From: DASZXJ01 sp035545895
GTDB taxonomy: Bacteria > Planctomycetota > Phycisphaerae > Tepidisphaerales > Tepidisphaeraceae
Direction of reading: 5' to 3'
Assembly: GCA_035545895.1 (NCBI GenBank)
Contig: DASZXJ010000044.1
Location: 1 to 33,496 of the forward strand
Length of the DNA stretch: 33,496 nt
In this document: in pieces, positions 14,159 to 23,455 of the stretch
Layout of the letters: each line of letters opens with the position of its first letter
How positions within the stretch are numbered: position 1 is the first letter of the stretch
Position numbers and translations under genes: made by a program
Notes under the pieces: model-generated
The model's database searches: none
Seen by the model: the letters and a program-made list of their open reading frames with translations, nothing else
Told to the model about the DNA's origin: nothing

Positions 14159-15571
14159 TTAGTCTCGCTTGCGCAACCTCGGGTCGATGGCGTCGCGAAT
14201 CGCTTCGCCGATCAGGTTATACGAAAACACGGTCAAGAAAATCGCCAGGCCCGGGAACGTGGCAATCCACCATTGAAAGCCAGTGCCGCCTGCGCGGGCC
14301 TGATTGAGCAACTGTCCCCAGCTTGGCTCATCGACCAGTCCCAGACCAAGGAAGCTAAGCGTGCTTTCGATGAGAATCGCCGACGCCACGCCAAAGCTCG
14401 TATTCACCAGCACAGGTGTGATGCCGTTGGGCAGCATGTGCTTGAAAATCACCGACCGCAGCGGCAACCCCGCCGCCAGCGCAGCCTGCACGAAATCCTG
14501 ATTACGCAATCGCAAAAACTCCGCGCGAATAAACCGGGCGTTGCCGGTCCAGCTCAACACCCCGATGATGAGCATCATCAGATACAGATTTCGGCCAAAG
14601 AAAGCGCACACGGTCAACAGCAGGATGAGTACGGGAATGGCTTCGAAGATTTCGATCAATCGCATGCCCAGAATATCGACCGTGCCGGAAAAATAGCCCA
14701 TCAATCCGCCGATGATCACGCCAATGATGACGGAAATACCCGTCGCAATGAACCCGATGGAGAGCGCGATGCGGCTGGCGTGAATCATGCGGCTGAACAC
14801 GTCCGCGCCGCTTTGCTCCGTGCCCATCAGGTGTTTCGTACTGGGTGGCTGAAGGCAAGCATTGTGATCATCCCGCTGATAATCGTTTGGAGAAAACGCA
14901 ATCGGCGTTCGAATGATCGATTCTATACTGCCCGCAACTTCCTTATTGCGGAATTCTTCGTAAACGATCGCTTGAGGTGGATCGATGGGACAACAGATCA
15001 GGAGCAACAGCACGACCGCGGCAAATATCCCAAGACCCCAAATAATCAGCTTTGGTGGTCTGATGGTCAGCAGTACACCGATCAATATCGCTGCTGCTCC
15101 AAGACAGATTGTCACGAGAATGGCCCATCCCGTGCCGCGACCCATTGCTTCAGCACCGGGCAACCAGCCATCCTTAATGACCGCCGGCCAGAGCGTCAGC
15201 GGCAAAGTGAGGGCAACCATCCACAGCACAATGGCCAGCCCCGTTAAAAATGCGACTTTTCTCAATGCTGCCAACACCAACACGGTGATGAACGCAACCA
15301 GCCAGGTCACATCAGCGGGCGTGAGATAACGAAGCATCGGGCTTGACCAATGTCCCTGCTGTTTGACGAAAAGTGGAAAACTGTTGGCAATGAATGGAGC
15401 AAAAACCGAGGTCAGCACCAGCACACCGATCCACACCAGACCAAACCACGCGCTGGGCCGGGCAAGCGTATCAACGACGGCCTGGCGCGCGAAGCTGCGC
15501 GATCCGCGCGATGGCGCGACATCGCCCGGCTCATAGCCGGCTGAGGGCATGGGGCTGGCGCTAACTGTCAT
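14159..15571 (-). CDS. oppC: Oligopeptide ABC permease, OppC type, with extra membrane domain
   Basis: 470 residues, against about 300 for ordinary OppC. After the usual first helix (42-62) there is a block of about 180 residues with four further hydrophobic segments (88-104, 108-126, 148-170, 175-195) before the canonical entrance motif MGTEQSGADVFSRMIHASRI (249-268). The BPD permease core follows, with the EAA-type cytoplasmic loop (QAALAAGLPLRSVIFKHMLP) that docks the ATPase. It pairs with the OppB at 15561-16640, whose 3' end it overlaps by 11 bp. The inserted helices have no counterpart in the C1 permease at 18523-19506. Their role is unknown. Confidence 0.88.
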   Translation of the reverse strand: MTVSASPMPSAGYEPGDVAPSRGSRSFARQAVVDTLARPSAWFGLVWIGVLVLTSVFAPFIANSFPLFVKQQGHWSSPMLRYLTPADVTWLVAFITVLVLAALRKVAFLTGLAIVLWMVALTLPLTLWPAVIKDGWLPGAEAMGRGTGWAILVTICLGAAAILIGVLLTIRPPKLIIWGLGIFAAVVLLLLICCPIDPPQAIVYEEFRNKEVAGSIESIIRTPIAFSPNDYQRDDHNACLQPPSTKHLMGTEQSGADVFSRMIHASRIALSIGFIATGISVIIGVIIGGLMGYFSGTVDILGMRLIEIFEAIPVLILLLTVCAFFGRNLYLMMLIIGVLSWTGNARFIRAEFLRLRNQDFVQAALAAGLPLRSVIFKHMLPNGITPVLVNTSFGVASAILIESTLSFLGLGLVDEPSWGQLLNQARAGGTGFQWWIATFPGLAIFLTVFSYNLIGEAIRDAIDPRLRKRD

Positions 15572-16640
15572 AGCTCACCCGTGGGTCGGCAATCGCATAA
15601 CCAATGTCGGCCAGCAGATAGCCAAGCAAGGTCAATACGCTGATAACGAAGGTGTCCGACAAAAGCAGTTCGCGGTCGCGCGATTCGATCGCATCGAATG
15701 ACAGCTTGCCCATCCCCGGCAGGCCGAAGATCGTCTCGACAATGAGCGCGCCGGAAACCAGCGCGGGCAAAATTGAAGCCGCCACCGTGATGAGCGGAAT
15801 CAGGCTGTTACGAAATGCATGTCGAAACAGCACGACCCGCTCGGACAAACCCTTTGCCCGTGCCGTGCGAACAAAATCCAATCCGAGCGTGTCGAGCAGC
15901 GCACCGCGAGCCAATTTCGAGATGATCGCGAAATTGGCGTAACTGATGCACACCACCGGCCCGACCAGATGCCACGCCACATCGAGCAGCCAGCCGCGCT
16001 GAAATCCGCCCGAAAAATGAGGCAAAAAATGCATCGAATCGGCCTGCATGTCGTGCAGGTTGTTGGTTGGAAACCAGCGCACGTAATCGTTATTGCATAA
16101 AAAACCGATGAACAGCACACCCACCCAGATCTCCGGAACGGAATACATCCCGATCAAGGTTGTACCAATGCCGACATCCACCATTTTTCCGCGATGCCTG
16201 GCTGCATAGATGCCGCTGAGCACGGCAATGATATAAGTGACAGGAATCGAAATAACCTGCAGGATGATCGAGACAGGCAACGCTTCGAGAATGATCTCAG
16301 ATACTTTTCGCCCACGCGTAAAGCTTTCGCCAAGGTCCGGCGATTTGAAACCAAATTTCCAACTCGCAGGAAATCCTTCGCCGGCTTCCTTGCCGCCCAC
16401 CGGCGAGACTTTGTTCAGCCACGACAAATACTGCACGATATATGGGCGATCCAGGCCATACCGGCGATTGAGGTAGTCCATCCGCACTTTTCGCTCGGCC
16501 GGCTTCATCGAGCCCTGGGCACTAAGCAGCGACGCGCCGATCCCGCCGGGCGACAGCGCGATTGTCAGAAAGACGATCGCGGTGATGCCGATCAGCGTCG
16601 GCAACAGCAGCAGAAGTCGGCGAATGATGTAGCTCAGCAT
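15561..16640 (-). CDS. oppB: Oligopeptide ABC permease, OppB type (set 2)
   Basis: 359 residues. It begins with the typical OppB N-terminus MLSYIIRRLLLLLPTLIGIT and contains five or six hydrophobic segments. The EAA-type loop is ARAKGLSERVVLFRHAFRNSLIPL, and the C-terminal VETIFGLPGMGKLSFDAIESRDRELL followed by DIGYAIADPR is the usual OppB signature. A segment of about 60 residues between helices 1 and 2 (DYLNRRYGLDRPYIVQYLSW and on) is periplasmic. The start ATG follows the binding-protein stop by 1 bp. It forms the inner-membrane channel with the OppC at 14159-15571. Confidence 0.92.
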   Translation of the reverse strand: MLSYIIRRLLLLLPTLIGITAIVFLTIALSPGGIGASLLSAQGSMKPAERKVRMDYLNRRYGLDRPYIVQYLSWLNKVSPVGGKEAGEGFPASWKFGFKSPDLGESFTRGRKVSEIILEALPVSIILQVISIPVTYIIAVLSGIYAARHRGKMVDVGIGTTLIGMYSVPEIWVGVLFIGFLCNNDYVRWFPTNNLHDMQADSMHFLPHFSGGFQRGWLLDVAWHLVGPVVCISYANFAIISKLARGALLDTLGLDFVRTARAKGLSERVVLFRHAFRNSLIPLITVAASILPALVSGALIVETIFGLPGMGKLSFDAIESRDRELLLSDTFVISVLTLLGYLLADIGYAIADPRVSYDS

Positions 16641-16641
16641 G

Positions 16642-18513
16642 TCACTTGTACTTCTGTTGAGCCTTTGGGACGAACCAGGGAATCGGTGAATAATCCGTGT
16701 GGACGTTATTCAGACTGATCTTGCTGCGGCGGACGTTTTGCCATCGTTTGTCGAAAAAGACCGTGACCCTGCGATTAGCCAAAAATGTATAGGGACAATC
16801 ATCGGCAATGATTCGGTGAACCTTTTTCCAGAGTTCATTGCGCTCGACGGGGTCCATGCAGGTGCGGGCGGCTTCGATGGCAGCGTCACACTCCGGATTC
16901 TTGTAGGACATGAAATCATCACCCTGATCGGCGATCTGGCTGGAGTGGAAGATCTGAAATTGGTCTTCGTCGATATCGCCCGACCAGCCGAGAAAAACGG
17001 CTTCGAATTCGCGATGATCGAGTTTCTTTTGGAGCACCGGCCAATCGACCGGATCGCGCTCCATCACGACACCTGCTTTGGCAAAGCCGTCTTTCATAAA
17101 GAGTGTTACCCGATCGATCTCGGCGGACTTGTTGAAAATGGTGAGCTTAAAGGTAAATGGCTTACCATCGGGCGTGTCGAGCACGCCATCGCCGTCGCGG
17201 TCGAAAATACCGGCTTCGGCCAAAAGTTTTTTCGCCCGCTCAGGATCGTAAGGCCAAGGCTTGAGATCGCCATCCGCCTGCTTGGAGCCCGGTGCAAACG
17301 GGCCATTTGGGACGGATGCGTAACCAAGGTAAATGTTGTCACAAATGGCCTGCCGATCGATCAGCATCGTCATGGCCTGGCGAACGCGTTTGTCAGCGAA
17401 AATTGTGTTGGCATTATTGCTCTTCTGATTCCATGCGATGTAAAAGTATCCGCCAAGCATGTTGACGTAATCGCGCGGCACGGCATGTTCCAGCACCTTG
17501 GGATCGGCTTTGAGTTTGATGTATTGTTCAGGCGTGCAGACGAAAATGTCTTCTTCACCGTTGGCAAAAAGGGTCTGGTCGGCGGTCTCTTCCTCGACTT
17601 CCAAAAAGACAAGCCGATCCGGCGCGGGCGTTTCCCCCCAATAACGGTCATTGCGGTATAAAACAATCGGCTGCCCCGGCGACCAGCCATCGGGCGTCGC
17701 CATGCGATAAGGTCCCGTGCCGATCAGCAGGCCGGTTGAATCATTAAATTTTTCCGGCGTGTACTTTTCATAGAAATGCTTGGCGTAGATTTCCTGGTTG
17801 CCAACCACTTCCAGACTTTTGAAATAGTATTTGCTGAACGTGAACTGAACGGCGTAATCGTCCACCTTCTTTACGTCCTTCAGCAGATCGAACTGGCTTC
17901 GCTCGCGAGCGGCATTGACGACCGGATTGCGCAAAAAGTCAAACGTAAACACGACATCGTCAGCTGTAAACGGCAAGCCGTCGGAAAACGTGATCCCCTT
18001 GCGCAAATAAAACGTGATCGTTTTGCCGTCGGGGCTGAATTCCCACGATTTGGCGAGCAGCGGAATGAATTCCAAAGAATCGCTGTCGCGGTAGATCAGC
18101 CCTTCCATCACGCGGCGCTGGATATAGCGCGAATAAAGATCGTTGCCGATGGCGGGCGTGAGCGCCTTCATCTTGGCGCGGAGATTTTCGACCAGCCAGT
18201 CGCCCCGGGAAAAACCGGGCATGGCTTCGGCATCTTTCAGGGGCTTAAACGGATCGGGCCACTGGCCATTGGCTTGAGATGGATTGGTGGTGGCCGGGTG
18301 GGTCGAAGGACTGGCATTGGTCACCGACACGCCTTCCGCCAGACTGCGGCGGATGTCGATCAGGTCGCGCGTGTGCTGTTGGGATTGATCCTGCAAAACC
18401 TGGATCGATTGCCACTGCCGATCTACCTGTACCATGCTCAAAATAGACAGCCCGATGAGGAACAGGATGAGGGAGAAAAGGAAGAAGTCCTTGATGCCGA
18501 AGCGATTTTCCAT
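16642..18513 (-). CDS. Peptide-binding protein (SBP family 5), membrane-anchored (set 2)
   Basis: 623 residues. Residues 9-29 form one uncleaved hydrophobic anchor, 31-60 a heptad-like polar stretch (RQWQSIQVLQDQSQQHTRD), and 62-95 a Ser/Thr/Pro-rich linker. The family-5 solute-binding domain runs from about 115 to the end (PLLAKSWEFSPDGKTITFYL at 151-170; TGPYR at 266-270; DKRVRQAMTMLIDR at 374-387). A loop DRDGDGVLD (438-446) has the DxDxDG calcium-site pattern. It captures peptides or other ligands in the periplasm and hands them to the B2/C2 permease. Gram-negative family members are usually cleaved and free, so the anchor with stalk is unusual. It lies 9 bp after the C1 permease and 1 bp before B2. 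Confidence 0.9.
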   Translation of the reverse strand: MENRFGIKDFFLFSLILFLIGLSILSMVQVDRQWQSIQVLQDQSQQHTRDLIDIRRSLAEGVSVTNASPSTHPATTNPSQANGQWPDPFKPLKDAEAMPGFSRGDWLVENLRAKMKALTPAIGNDLYSRYIQRRVMEGLIYRDSDSLEFIPLLAKSWEFSPDGKTITFYLRKGITFSDGLPFTADDVVFTFDFLRNPVVNAARERSQFDLLKDVKKVDDYAVQFTFSKYYFKSLEVVGNQEIYAKHFYEKYTPEKFNDSTGLLIGTGPYRMATPDGWSPGQPIVLYRNDRYWGETPAPDRLVFLEVEEETADQTLFANGEEDIFVCTPEQYIKLKADPKVLEHAVPRDYVNMLGGYFYIAWNQKSNNANTIFADKRVRQAMTMLIDRQAICDNIYLGYASVPNGPFAPGSKQADGDLKPWPYDPERAKKLLAEAGIFDRDGDGVLDTPDGKPFTFKLTIFNKSAEIDRVTLFMKDGFAKAGVVMERDPVDWPVLQKKLDHREFEAVFLGWSGDIDEDQFQIFHSSQIADQGDDFMSYKNPECDAAIEAARTCMDPVERNELWKKVHRIIADDCPYTFLANRRVTVFFDKRWQNVRRSKISLNNVHTDYSPIPWFVPKAQQKYK

Positions 18514-18522
18514 GCAGGCACC

Positions 18523-19506
18523 TTATATTTTAGCGGCCTCGCGCTTGGGGTCGAATATGTCGCGCAATCCGTCGCCGACAAAGTTGAGGCAGAGAAGCGT
18601 CACGCCGAGAAAGATACACGGAAACGCCAGCATCCACCAACTGGAACGATAAGGCTGGAACGCCTGCGACACACCTTCCGCCGCGAGCGATCCCCATGAC
18701 GGCATCGGGGCGGCCACTCCAATTCCGAGAAAGCTGAGAAACGATTCCTGCAAGATAGCCACGGGCACGGTAAGAGTTGCATAAACAATCACAACGCCGA
18801 CCAGATTGGGCAAAATGTGCCGCAGAAAAATACGCGTCTGCGGCAATCCCATTGCGCGACACGCTTCGATATATGGCTGGGAGCGAATCGAAAGCACCTG
18901 TCCGCGCACGACGCGCGCCATGGTCAGCCAGCTCACCAGCCCGATCGCGACAAACATGGTGACGATATTGGCGGAAGCTTTTGTTCCCAGCGCACGTTCG
19001 AGAAATGGCTCAAATGCGATTTTGAACAGGATGACCAGCAGCACATATGGCAGGCCGTACATGATATCGACAAAACGCATGAGCAGCGCATCGACCCACC
19101 CGCCGCGATAACCCGCCAGCATGCCGACCGTCACGCCGAGCAAAACCGAGATCATGGCAGCAGCAATACCGACCGCCAGGCTGATCGTGCCGCCCATCAG
19201 GCATCGGCCCAGGATGCTGCGACCCAGCTTGTCGGTTCCGAAAATATAGGCTCGCGAATCGACCAGCGGCGAGGTTTGATCCAGCGGATCGGAATGCACC
19301 TGCCATCCCGGCGCAATGGCGGGAAGCATGTCATCCTGATAGTCAAAGTGATAGCGCGATTCAGAATGAAACAGCGTCCACGGCACCGTCGCCACGCAAA
19401 GGCCTACGACCACCAGAAGCATGATTCCGCCAAACAGCACCCTGCGATTGGCCAGCATGCGCCGCCACAGATGGTCCACCGCCGGGATATCACTTTGGGT
19501 GGTCAT
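18523..19506 (-). CDS. oppC: Oligopeptide ABC permease, OppC type (set 1)
   Basis: 327 residues, normal length for OppC. First helix at about 22-45, entrance motif FGTDKLGRSILGRCLMGGTI at about 89-108, EAA-type loop EACRAMGLPQTRIFLRHILPN, and the C-terminal ESFLSFLGIGVAAPMPSWG typical of the family. An N-terminal periplasmic loop (about 46-85) replaces the extra helices seen in the C2 permease. The ATG overlaps the OppB1 stop as ATGA. It pairs with OppB1 in the inner membrane. Confidence 0.93.
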   Translation of the reverse strand: MTTQSDIPAVDHLWRRMLANRRVLFGGIMLLVVVGLCVATVPWTLFHSESRYHFDYQDDMLPAIAPGWQVHSDPLDQTSPLVDSRAYIFGTDKLGRSILGRCLMGGTISLAVGIAAAMISVLLGVTVGMLAGYRGGWVDALLMRFVDIMYGLPYVLLVILFKIAFEPFLERALGTKASANIVTMFVAIGLVSWLTMARVVRGQVLSIRSQPYIEACRAMGLPQTRIFLRHILPNLVGVVIVYATLTVPVAILQESFLSFLGIGVAAPMPSWGSLAAEGVSQAFQPYRSSWWMLAFPCIFLGVTLLCLNFVGDGLRDIFDPKREAAKI

Positions 19507-20423
19507 GAAACGCTGATTCGAGGATCGACAAACGTGTAACCGATGTCGGTCAGGAGGTTCAGTGCAAGGAGCATCGAGGAATAGATCATCACCACGCCAA
19601 GGATCATGGTTTGATCACGCGCTTCGACGCTACGGACAAAAAAGTCGCCCATGCCGGGAAGCTGGAAAACGGTTTCAACGACGAACGAACCGGTCATGGT
19701 GATGGCAGTGGCTGGGCCGATGTAGCTCAGGACGGGAAGGACAGCGTTGCGGAGCGCGTGCTTGAAGATGACTTTCAGCCGGCCGACGCCTTTGGCGCGG
19801 GCGGTGCGAATGTAATCGCTGCTGAGCGTGTCGATCATCGAAACGCGTGTAAGCCGCGCGACATAGGCCATGGGCAGTAGTGATAGTGCGACCGCCGGCA
19901 GGACCATCTCTTTTGGCGACCACGTCCAGCTTCCGACAGGGAACCAATCCCATTCAAAAGCGAAGAGCGCTCGCAGGAGCGCGGCCACCACAAAGCTTGG
20001 AAGGCTGACTCCGACCAGAGCGACCGTCAGGCTGATCCAGTCCGGTGCCCGGCTGCGATAAACGGCTGCCAACGTGCCGATGAATGTGCCGACAATCACG
20101 GCGATCAACATTGCAATCAAGCCGACAGTGGCGGACACAGGCAGCGTATCCTTGATAATCTGGCCGACGCTGCGCCCCGGAAAATTAAAGCTGGGTCCAA
20201 AATCTCCCTGGATCATTTTGATCGGATAATAAACGAGAAAGCCGTACCACGTTTCGGCGTGATATTGCCGGCGTAATGATTCCGCGACCTGCGGTGGCAG
20301 TGGTCGTTCGGTGCGCTGAAATGGATCGCCCGGCGCAACCCAGCAAAGCAGAAACGTGCCAACGTAAATGATCGCAAGGATCAGCGGGAATTGGAGGATG
20401 CGGAAAGCGATGAAACGAAACAT
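19503..20423 (-). CDS. oppB: Oligopeptide ABC permease, OppB type (set 1)
   Basis: 306 residues, standard OppB length. Six hydrophobic segments, EAA-type loop RTARAKGVGRLKVIFKHALR, and the C-terminal VETVFQLPGMGDFFVRSVEA then DIGYTFVDPR. It starts 39 bp after the binding-protein stop; that short gap shows no hairpin with a T-run. Together with the set-1 OppC it forms the import channel for binding protein 1. Confidence 0.93.
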   Translation of the reverse strand: MFRFIAFRILQFPLILAIIYVGTFLLCWVAPGDPFQRTERPLPPQVAESLRRQYHAETWYGFLVYYPIKMIQGDFGPSFNFPGRSVGQIIKDTLPVSATVGLIAMLIAVIVGTFIGTLAAVYRSRAPDWISLTVALVGVSLPSFVVAALLRALFAFEWDWFPVGSWTWSPKEMVLPAVALSLLPMAYVARLTRVSMIDTLSSDYIRTARAKGVGRLKVIFKHALRNAVLPVLSYIGPATAITMTGSFVVETVFQLPGMGDFFVRSVEARDQTMILGVVMIYSSMLLALNLLTDIGYTFVDPRISVS

Positions 20424-20462
20424 GACTGGCGTAATCAGCTTAGCTGACCACGCCGCCCGATG

Positions 20463-22106
20463 CTACCGCCCCGCTGTCACCTTTTTGAAGACGACCATGT
20501 TTCGCGGATTCAGCGGAATACCTTTCACGTTGTCACGCATGACGTATTTGTTGACGTAATGGTAAAGCGGCAGGATCGGCACTTCGGTCACGAGGATTTG
20601 CTCGGCCTTGGATAACAGATCAAGCCGCTTTTGCGCATCGGTTTCCTTCAGCGCCTGGTCGAGCAGCTTGTCGTAATCGGCGTTGATCCAGCCGCTGTCG
20701 TTATTCAGTGAATCGGATCGATACTTGTCGGTAAAAGTGGAGACGTCGTTGTAATCGCCGTACCAGCTTGCGCGGGCGATGTCGTAATCCTTGCCGTGCA
20801 GGCGAGTCTGAAATTGCTTGATCTCCAGGCCGTCCAGTTCGATGTTGATGTTGAGTTTCTGCTTCCATTGGCGGCTCATGATCTCAGCAATCAGCTTGTG
20901 ATCGTTGAATTCAGTGTTGAAGATCAGCTTGAGCGTGGGGAAACCCTTGCCATCAGGATAGCCCGCGTCGGCGAGCAATTGCTTGGATTTGGCGACGTCG
21001 TAAGCGAGGCCGGTCGGACGCTTATACGTCGGGAAAGTCGGCGGGACATACAGGCTGGTGATTTCTTCGCCGAGCTTGGTGACGTTGCGAACGATCGGCC
21101 GTTTGTCGATGGCCATGGTCAGGGCTTGACGCACACGCATATCCGCGAACGGGTTCTTGCGCCCGCCGGGTAGGGTCGGCTGGCAATTGAAGCTGTAAAA
21201 ATACGTCCCGAAACTGGGGAAAATTCTGACGTCCTTACGCCCCGCATCACGCAACTGGGCGGCAATATCGCCTGACGTTTCGGCCAGCCAGTCCACGTCG
21301 CCCCGCTCATATCGCTGAAGCGCCAAAAGCGGATCGTCGAAAACCAGCGATTCAATCGTGTTGCTGACGACGTGTTGTTTATCCCAGTAATACGGGTTCT
21401 TGGTCAACGTCTGCCCCACCTTGAGCTGCCATCGCGTAAGCATGAACGGCCCGTTGGTCACAAGATTGGGCGGCGTCGCAAATGCGGCATCGTAGGTCGT
21501 TCGGCCGGTCGCTTGATCGAAATGCTTGAACTTTTCAAGCGTTTTTTGATTCAAAGGAAACATTGGAGGAAAAGCGCAGATATCTGGGAAAAACGGTGTT
21601 GGATTGTCCAGCGTCACAATCAGCGTTCGCGGATCGGGAGCACGCACGCTGACGTTTTCCCACTTGGCGGATTTGGGGTCTTTCTCGAATGCCTCGGAAT
21701 AAGCGCGAGCGCCTTTGATATAGAAGAGCAGATAAGTGTAATCGCCCGGCTCTTCGAGCATGCGCTTCCATGCGAAGATGAAATTGTCCACGGTAACCGG
21801 ATCGCCGTTGCTCCAGCGGCCGTTTTCACGAAGGTGAAAGGTATAGGTGAGATTGTCTTCGCTTTGCTCGATTTTCTCGGCAGCGCCCGGAATGGGATCG
21901 AGCGTATCGGGATCGAGTGCGTAAAGACCTTCCCACAGCGCATAACCGATTCGGATGTCCTGCATCCACGACATGCGGTTGGGATCAAGCGTACCGATGT
22001 CGCCGCGGTTGACGAAGATAAAGTCCGCCTTGTCGGCGGCGCGCAGCGTGATACTTGCCCACCCCACCGTAAAAAACGTTGCAAGGATGAGCCGGGATAA
22101 TTTCAT
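20463..22106 (-). CDS. oppA: Oligopeptide-binding protein (SBP family 5, OppA-like) (set 1)
   Basis: 547 residues with a Sec signal peptide (basic MKLSRLI, hydrophobic core to about residue 20, probable cleavage after LRA). The family-5 pattern is complete: FIFVNRGDIGTLDPNRMSWM near the mature start, YTFHLRENGRWSNGDPVT, and later RVRQALTMAIDKRPI. It is about the size of E. coli OppA (543) and is expected to be a free periplasmic binding protein for oligopeptides. It starts 1 bp after the preceding gene's stop, so the two are co-transcribed. Confidence 0.93.
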   Translation of the reverse strand: MKLSRLILATFFTVGWASITLRAADKADFIFVNRGDIGTLDPNRMSWMQDIRIGYALWEGLYALDPDTLDPIPGAAEKIEQSEDNLTYTFHLRENGRWSNGDPVTVDNFIFAWKRMLEEPGDYTYLLFYIKGARAYSEAFEKDPKSAKWENVSVRAPDPRTLIVTLDNPTPFFPDICAFPPMFPLNQKTLEKFKHFDQATGRTTYDAAFATPPNLVTNGPFMLTRWQLKVGQTLTKNPYYWDKQHVVSNTIESLVFDDPLLALQRYERGDVDWLAETSGDIAAQLRDAGRKDVRIFPSFGTYFYSFNCQPTLPGGRKNPFADMRVRQALTMAIDKRPIVRNVTKLGEEITSLYVPPTFPTYKRPTGLAYDVAKSKQLLADAGYPDGKGFPTLKLIFNTEFNDHKLIAEIMSRQWKQKLNINIELDGLEIKQFQTRLHGKDYDIARASWYGDYNDVSTFTDKYRSDSLNNDSGWINADYDKLLDQALKETDAQKRLDLLSKAEQILVTEVPILPLYHYVNKYVMRDNVKGIPLNPRNMVVFKKVTAGR

Positions 22107-22107
22107 A

Positions 22108-23235
22108 TCAATCAGGGGATCTTGCCGGAGCGGTTGCGGGCTTGGCTTGCGGATTTGCTGCCGCTTCGCGGATGTCTCTCAGATTCTTAAATTGGGGGAT
22201 TTTTTTGACCGCGGGCAGCACGGCGTTCACCTTGATCATGATATCAGGCTGAGCGTTGCCGGCATTAATCCCGATGAGCGTCTTTCCCAGGTTTTCCAAT
22301 TCCTTGTTTCCGGTCCATTGTCCGATCACGGTGATGGCTGCGCCTTCACGATTAATGACCTTGGCCATTTCCCCTCGCTTTTGTGAATCTGCTCCGGCCA
22401 TTCGCTCAGCCGCAAGCGTTGTCAGATCGACAATCACCTGCATCGATTGAAGTTGAAGCGCCTGGCCCTGCGATTTCCAGATCTTTTCATCGGAAAGGAA
22501 TTGCGTCGCTGCAGTCTCGGCGAACGCCATGTCCGGCATTTCCTTCTGGTAAATTTCAAGGCGCGCCTGAAGCACTTTTTGCGTTGCTTCAACCGCGGCA
22601 GGAAATGCCATGGGCACGGGCGTTGGTCCCTGCACGCCGCGAAGAGCTTCGTAAGCCGATTGAGTCATCGGGCCCGACTTTGCGTATTTATTGGCGACAG
22701 CAAGGAAGGCCGGCATGAGCGGGCTGTTTTTGGCGCCAGGCGCACCGAGCACCGGCCCCATCAAAAATCGGCTGGCTTTCAACGCCCACAACACCACCGA
22801 ATCATTGGAATCACTAAGCAACGCAACCACCGCCGGAACCAAGCGAGCGTTGTTCGCTTTCTCGGCAACTCGCGCGGCGACAATCGTAGCGTTCAGGCGA
22901 ACATGAAAATCCTTGCTGGTGGCGAGACTTAACAGCCGTGTGTTGACTTCGCCGGCGTAGGCATCCAGGAATGCAGCGGTTGGCGTGGCGGGGTTGGGGC
23001 CTCCGGGGCTGACTTCGGAAACAAGGGCTTCGCGAGCTTCAGAAATCGCGGAAGCGTCGCCGGAAGTAAGCTTGGTGATATTTTCCTCAACCACCTTCTG
23101 AATTTGAGGAAGGACAGCCGCCCCGTTTGGGGTTTCACGGACAGCCTTGAGAAGAGTCGCAGCGAATGAATTTTGTAGGCCCACCAGGCAGGCAACAAGC
23201 GCCACGCCCAGCGGAAGCCATTGCCGGCCAATCAT
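22108..23235 (-). CDS. Secreted HEAT-like repeat protein heading the peptide-transport run
   Basis: 375 residues from the ATG at 23235, preferred because GGAG lies 9 bases upstream and it gives a clean signal peptide (MIGRQWLPLGVALVACLVGL, cleavage near NSFAA). In-frame starts at 23268 and 23352 lack a ribosome site. The mature protein is helical; residues about 105-165 (the VRLNATIVAARVAEKA and VVLWALKASRFLMG stretches) look like HEAT repeats, a scaffolding fold. The C-terminus is Ala/Pro-rich. No enzyme motif. It stops 1 bp before oppA, so it is the first gene of the transport run. A periplasmic adaptor role is possible but unsupported. Confidence 0.65.
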   Translation of the reverse strand: MIGRQWLPLGVALVACLVGLQNSFAATLLKAVRETPNGAAVLPQIQKVVEENITKLTSGDASAISEAREALVSEVSPGGPNPATPTAAFLDAYAGEVNTRLLSLATSKDFHVRLNATIVAARVAEKANNARLVPAVVALLSDSNDSVVLWALKASRFLMGPVLGAPGAKNSPLMPAFLAVANKYAKSGPMTQSAYEALRGVQGPTPVPMAFPAAVEATQKVLQARLEIYQKEMPDMAFAETAATQFLSDEKIWKSQGQALQLQSMQVIVDLTTLAAERMAGADSQKRGEMAKVINREGAAITVIGQWTGNKELENLGKTLIGINAGNAQPDIMIKVNAVLPAVKKIPQFKNLRDIREAAANPQAKPATAPARSPD

Positions 23236-23392
23236 GAATGGAATCTCCAACCTTCGGAGTAGCGCCATGGTGCTAAAATCGGCAAGTAACGGTGTCGGCG
23301 GAGAACCTAAAACGCCGGGCGAAACGGTAGCAGAGGGCCAAAACAGTGTCAAGCAAATCGCGCTACAGCATCAGGTTAAGGCAATCCGCACT

Positions 23393-23422
23393 TGACGATC
23401 ACCGCCATCGCCCCATAATCTG
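23393..23422 (+). promoter_or_regulatory. Sigma-70-type promoter of rex
   Basis: TTGACG (23393-23398) and TAATCT (23417-23422) are separated by 18 bp. Transcription would begin about 23430, leaving a 26-base leader before the rex ATG at 23456, with AGGAG 5 bases upstream of it. No classical Rex operator (TTGTGAA-TTCACAA type) is visible in the gap, so autoregulation is not evident. Confidence 0.5.
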
Positions 23423-23455
23423 CTCGCTAATCGCACATCATGTGGCAGGAGTCTC

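Noticed and set aside
23353..23455. Rex operator in front of rex
   Set aside because: No TTGTGAA/TTCACAA-type inverted repeat could be found in the gap.
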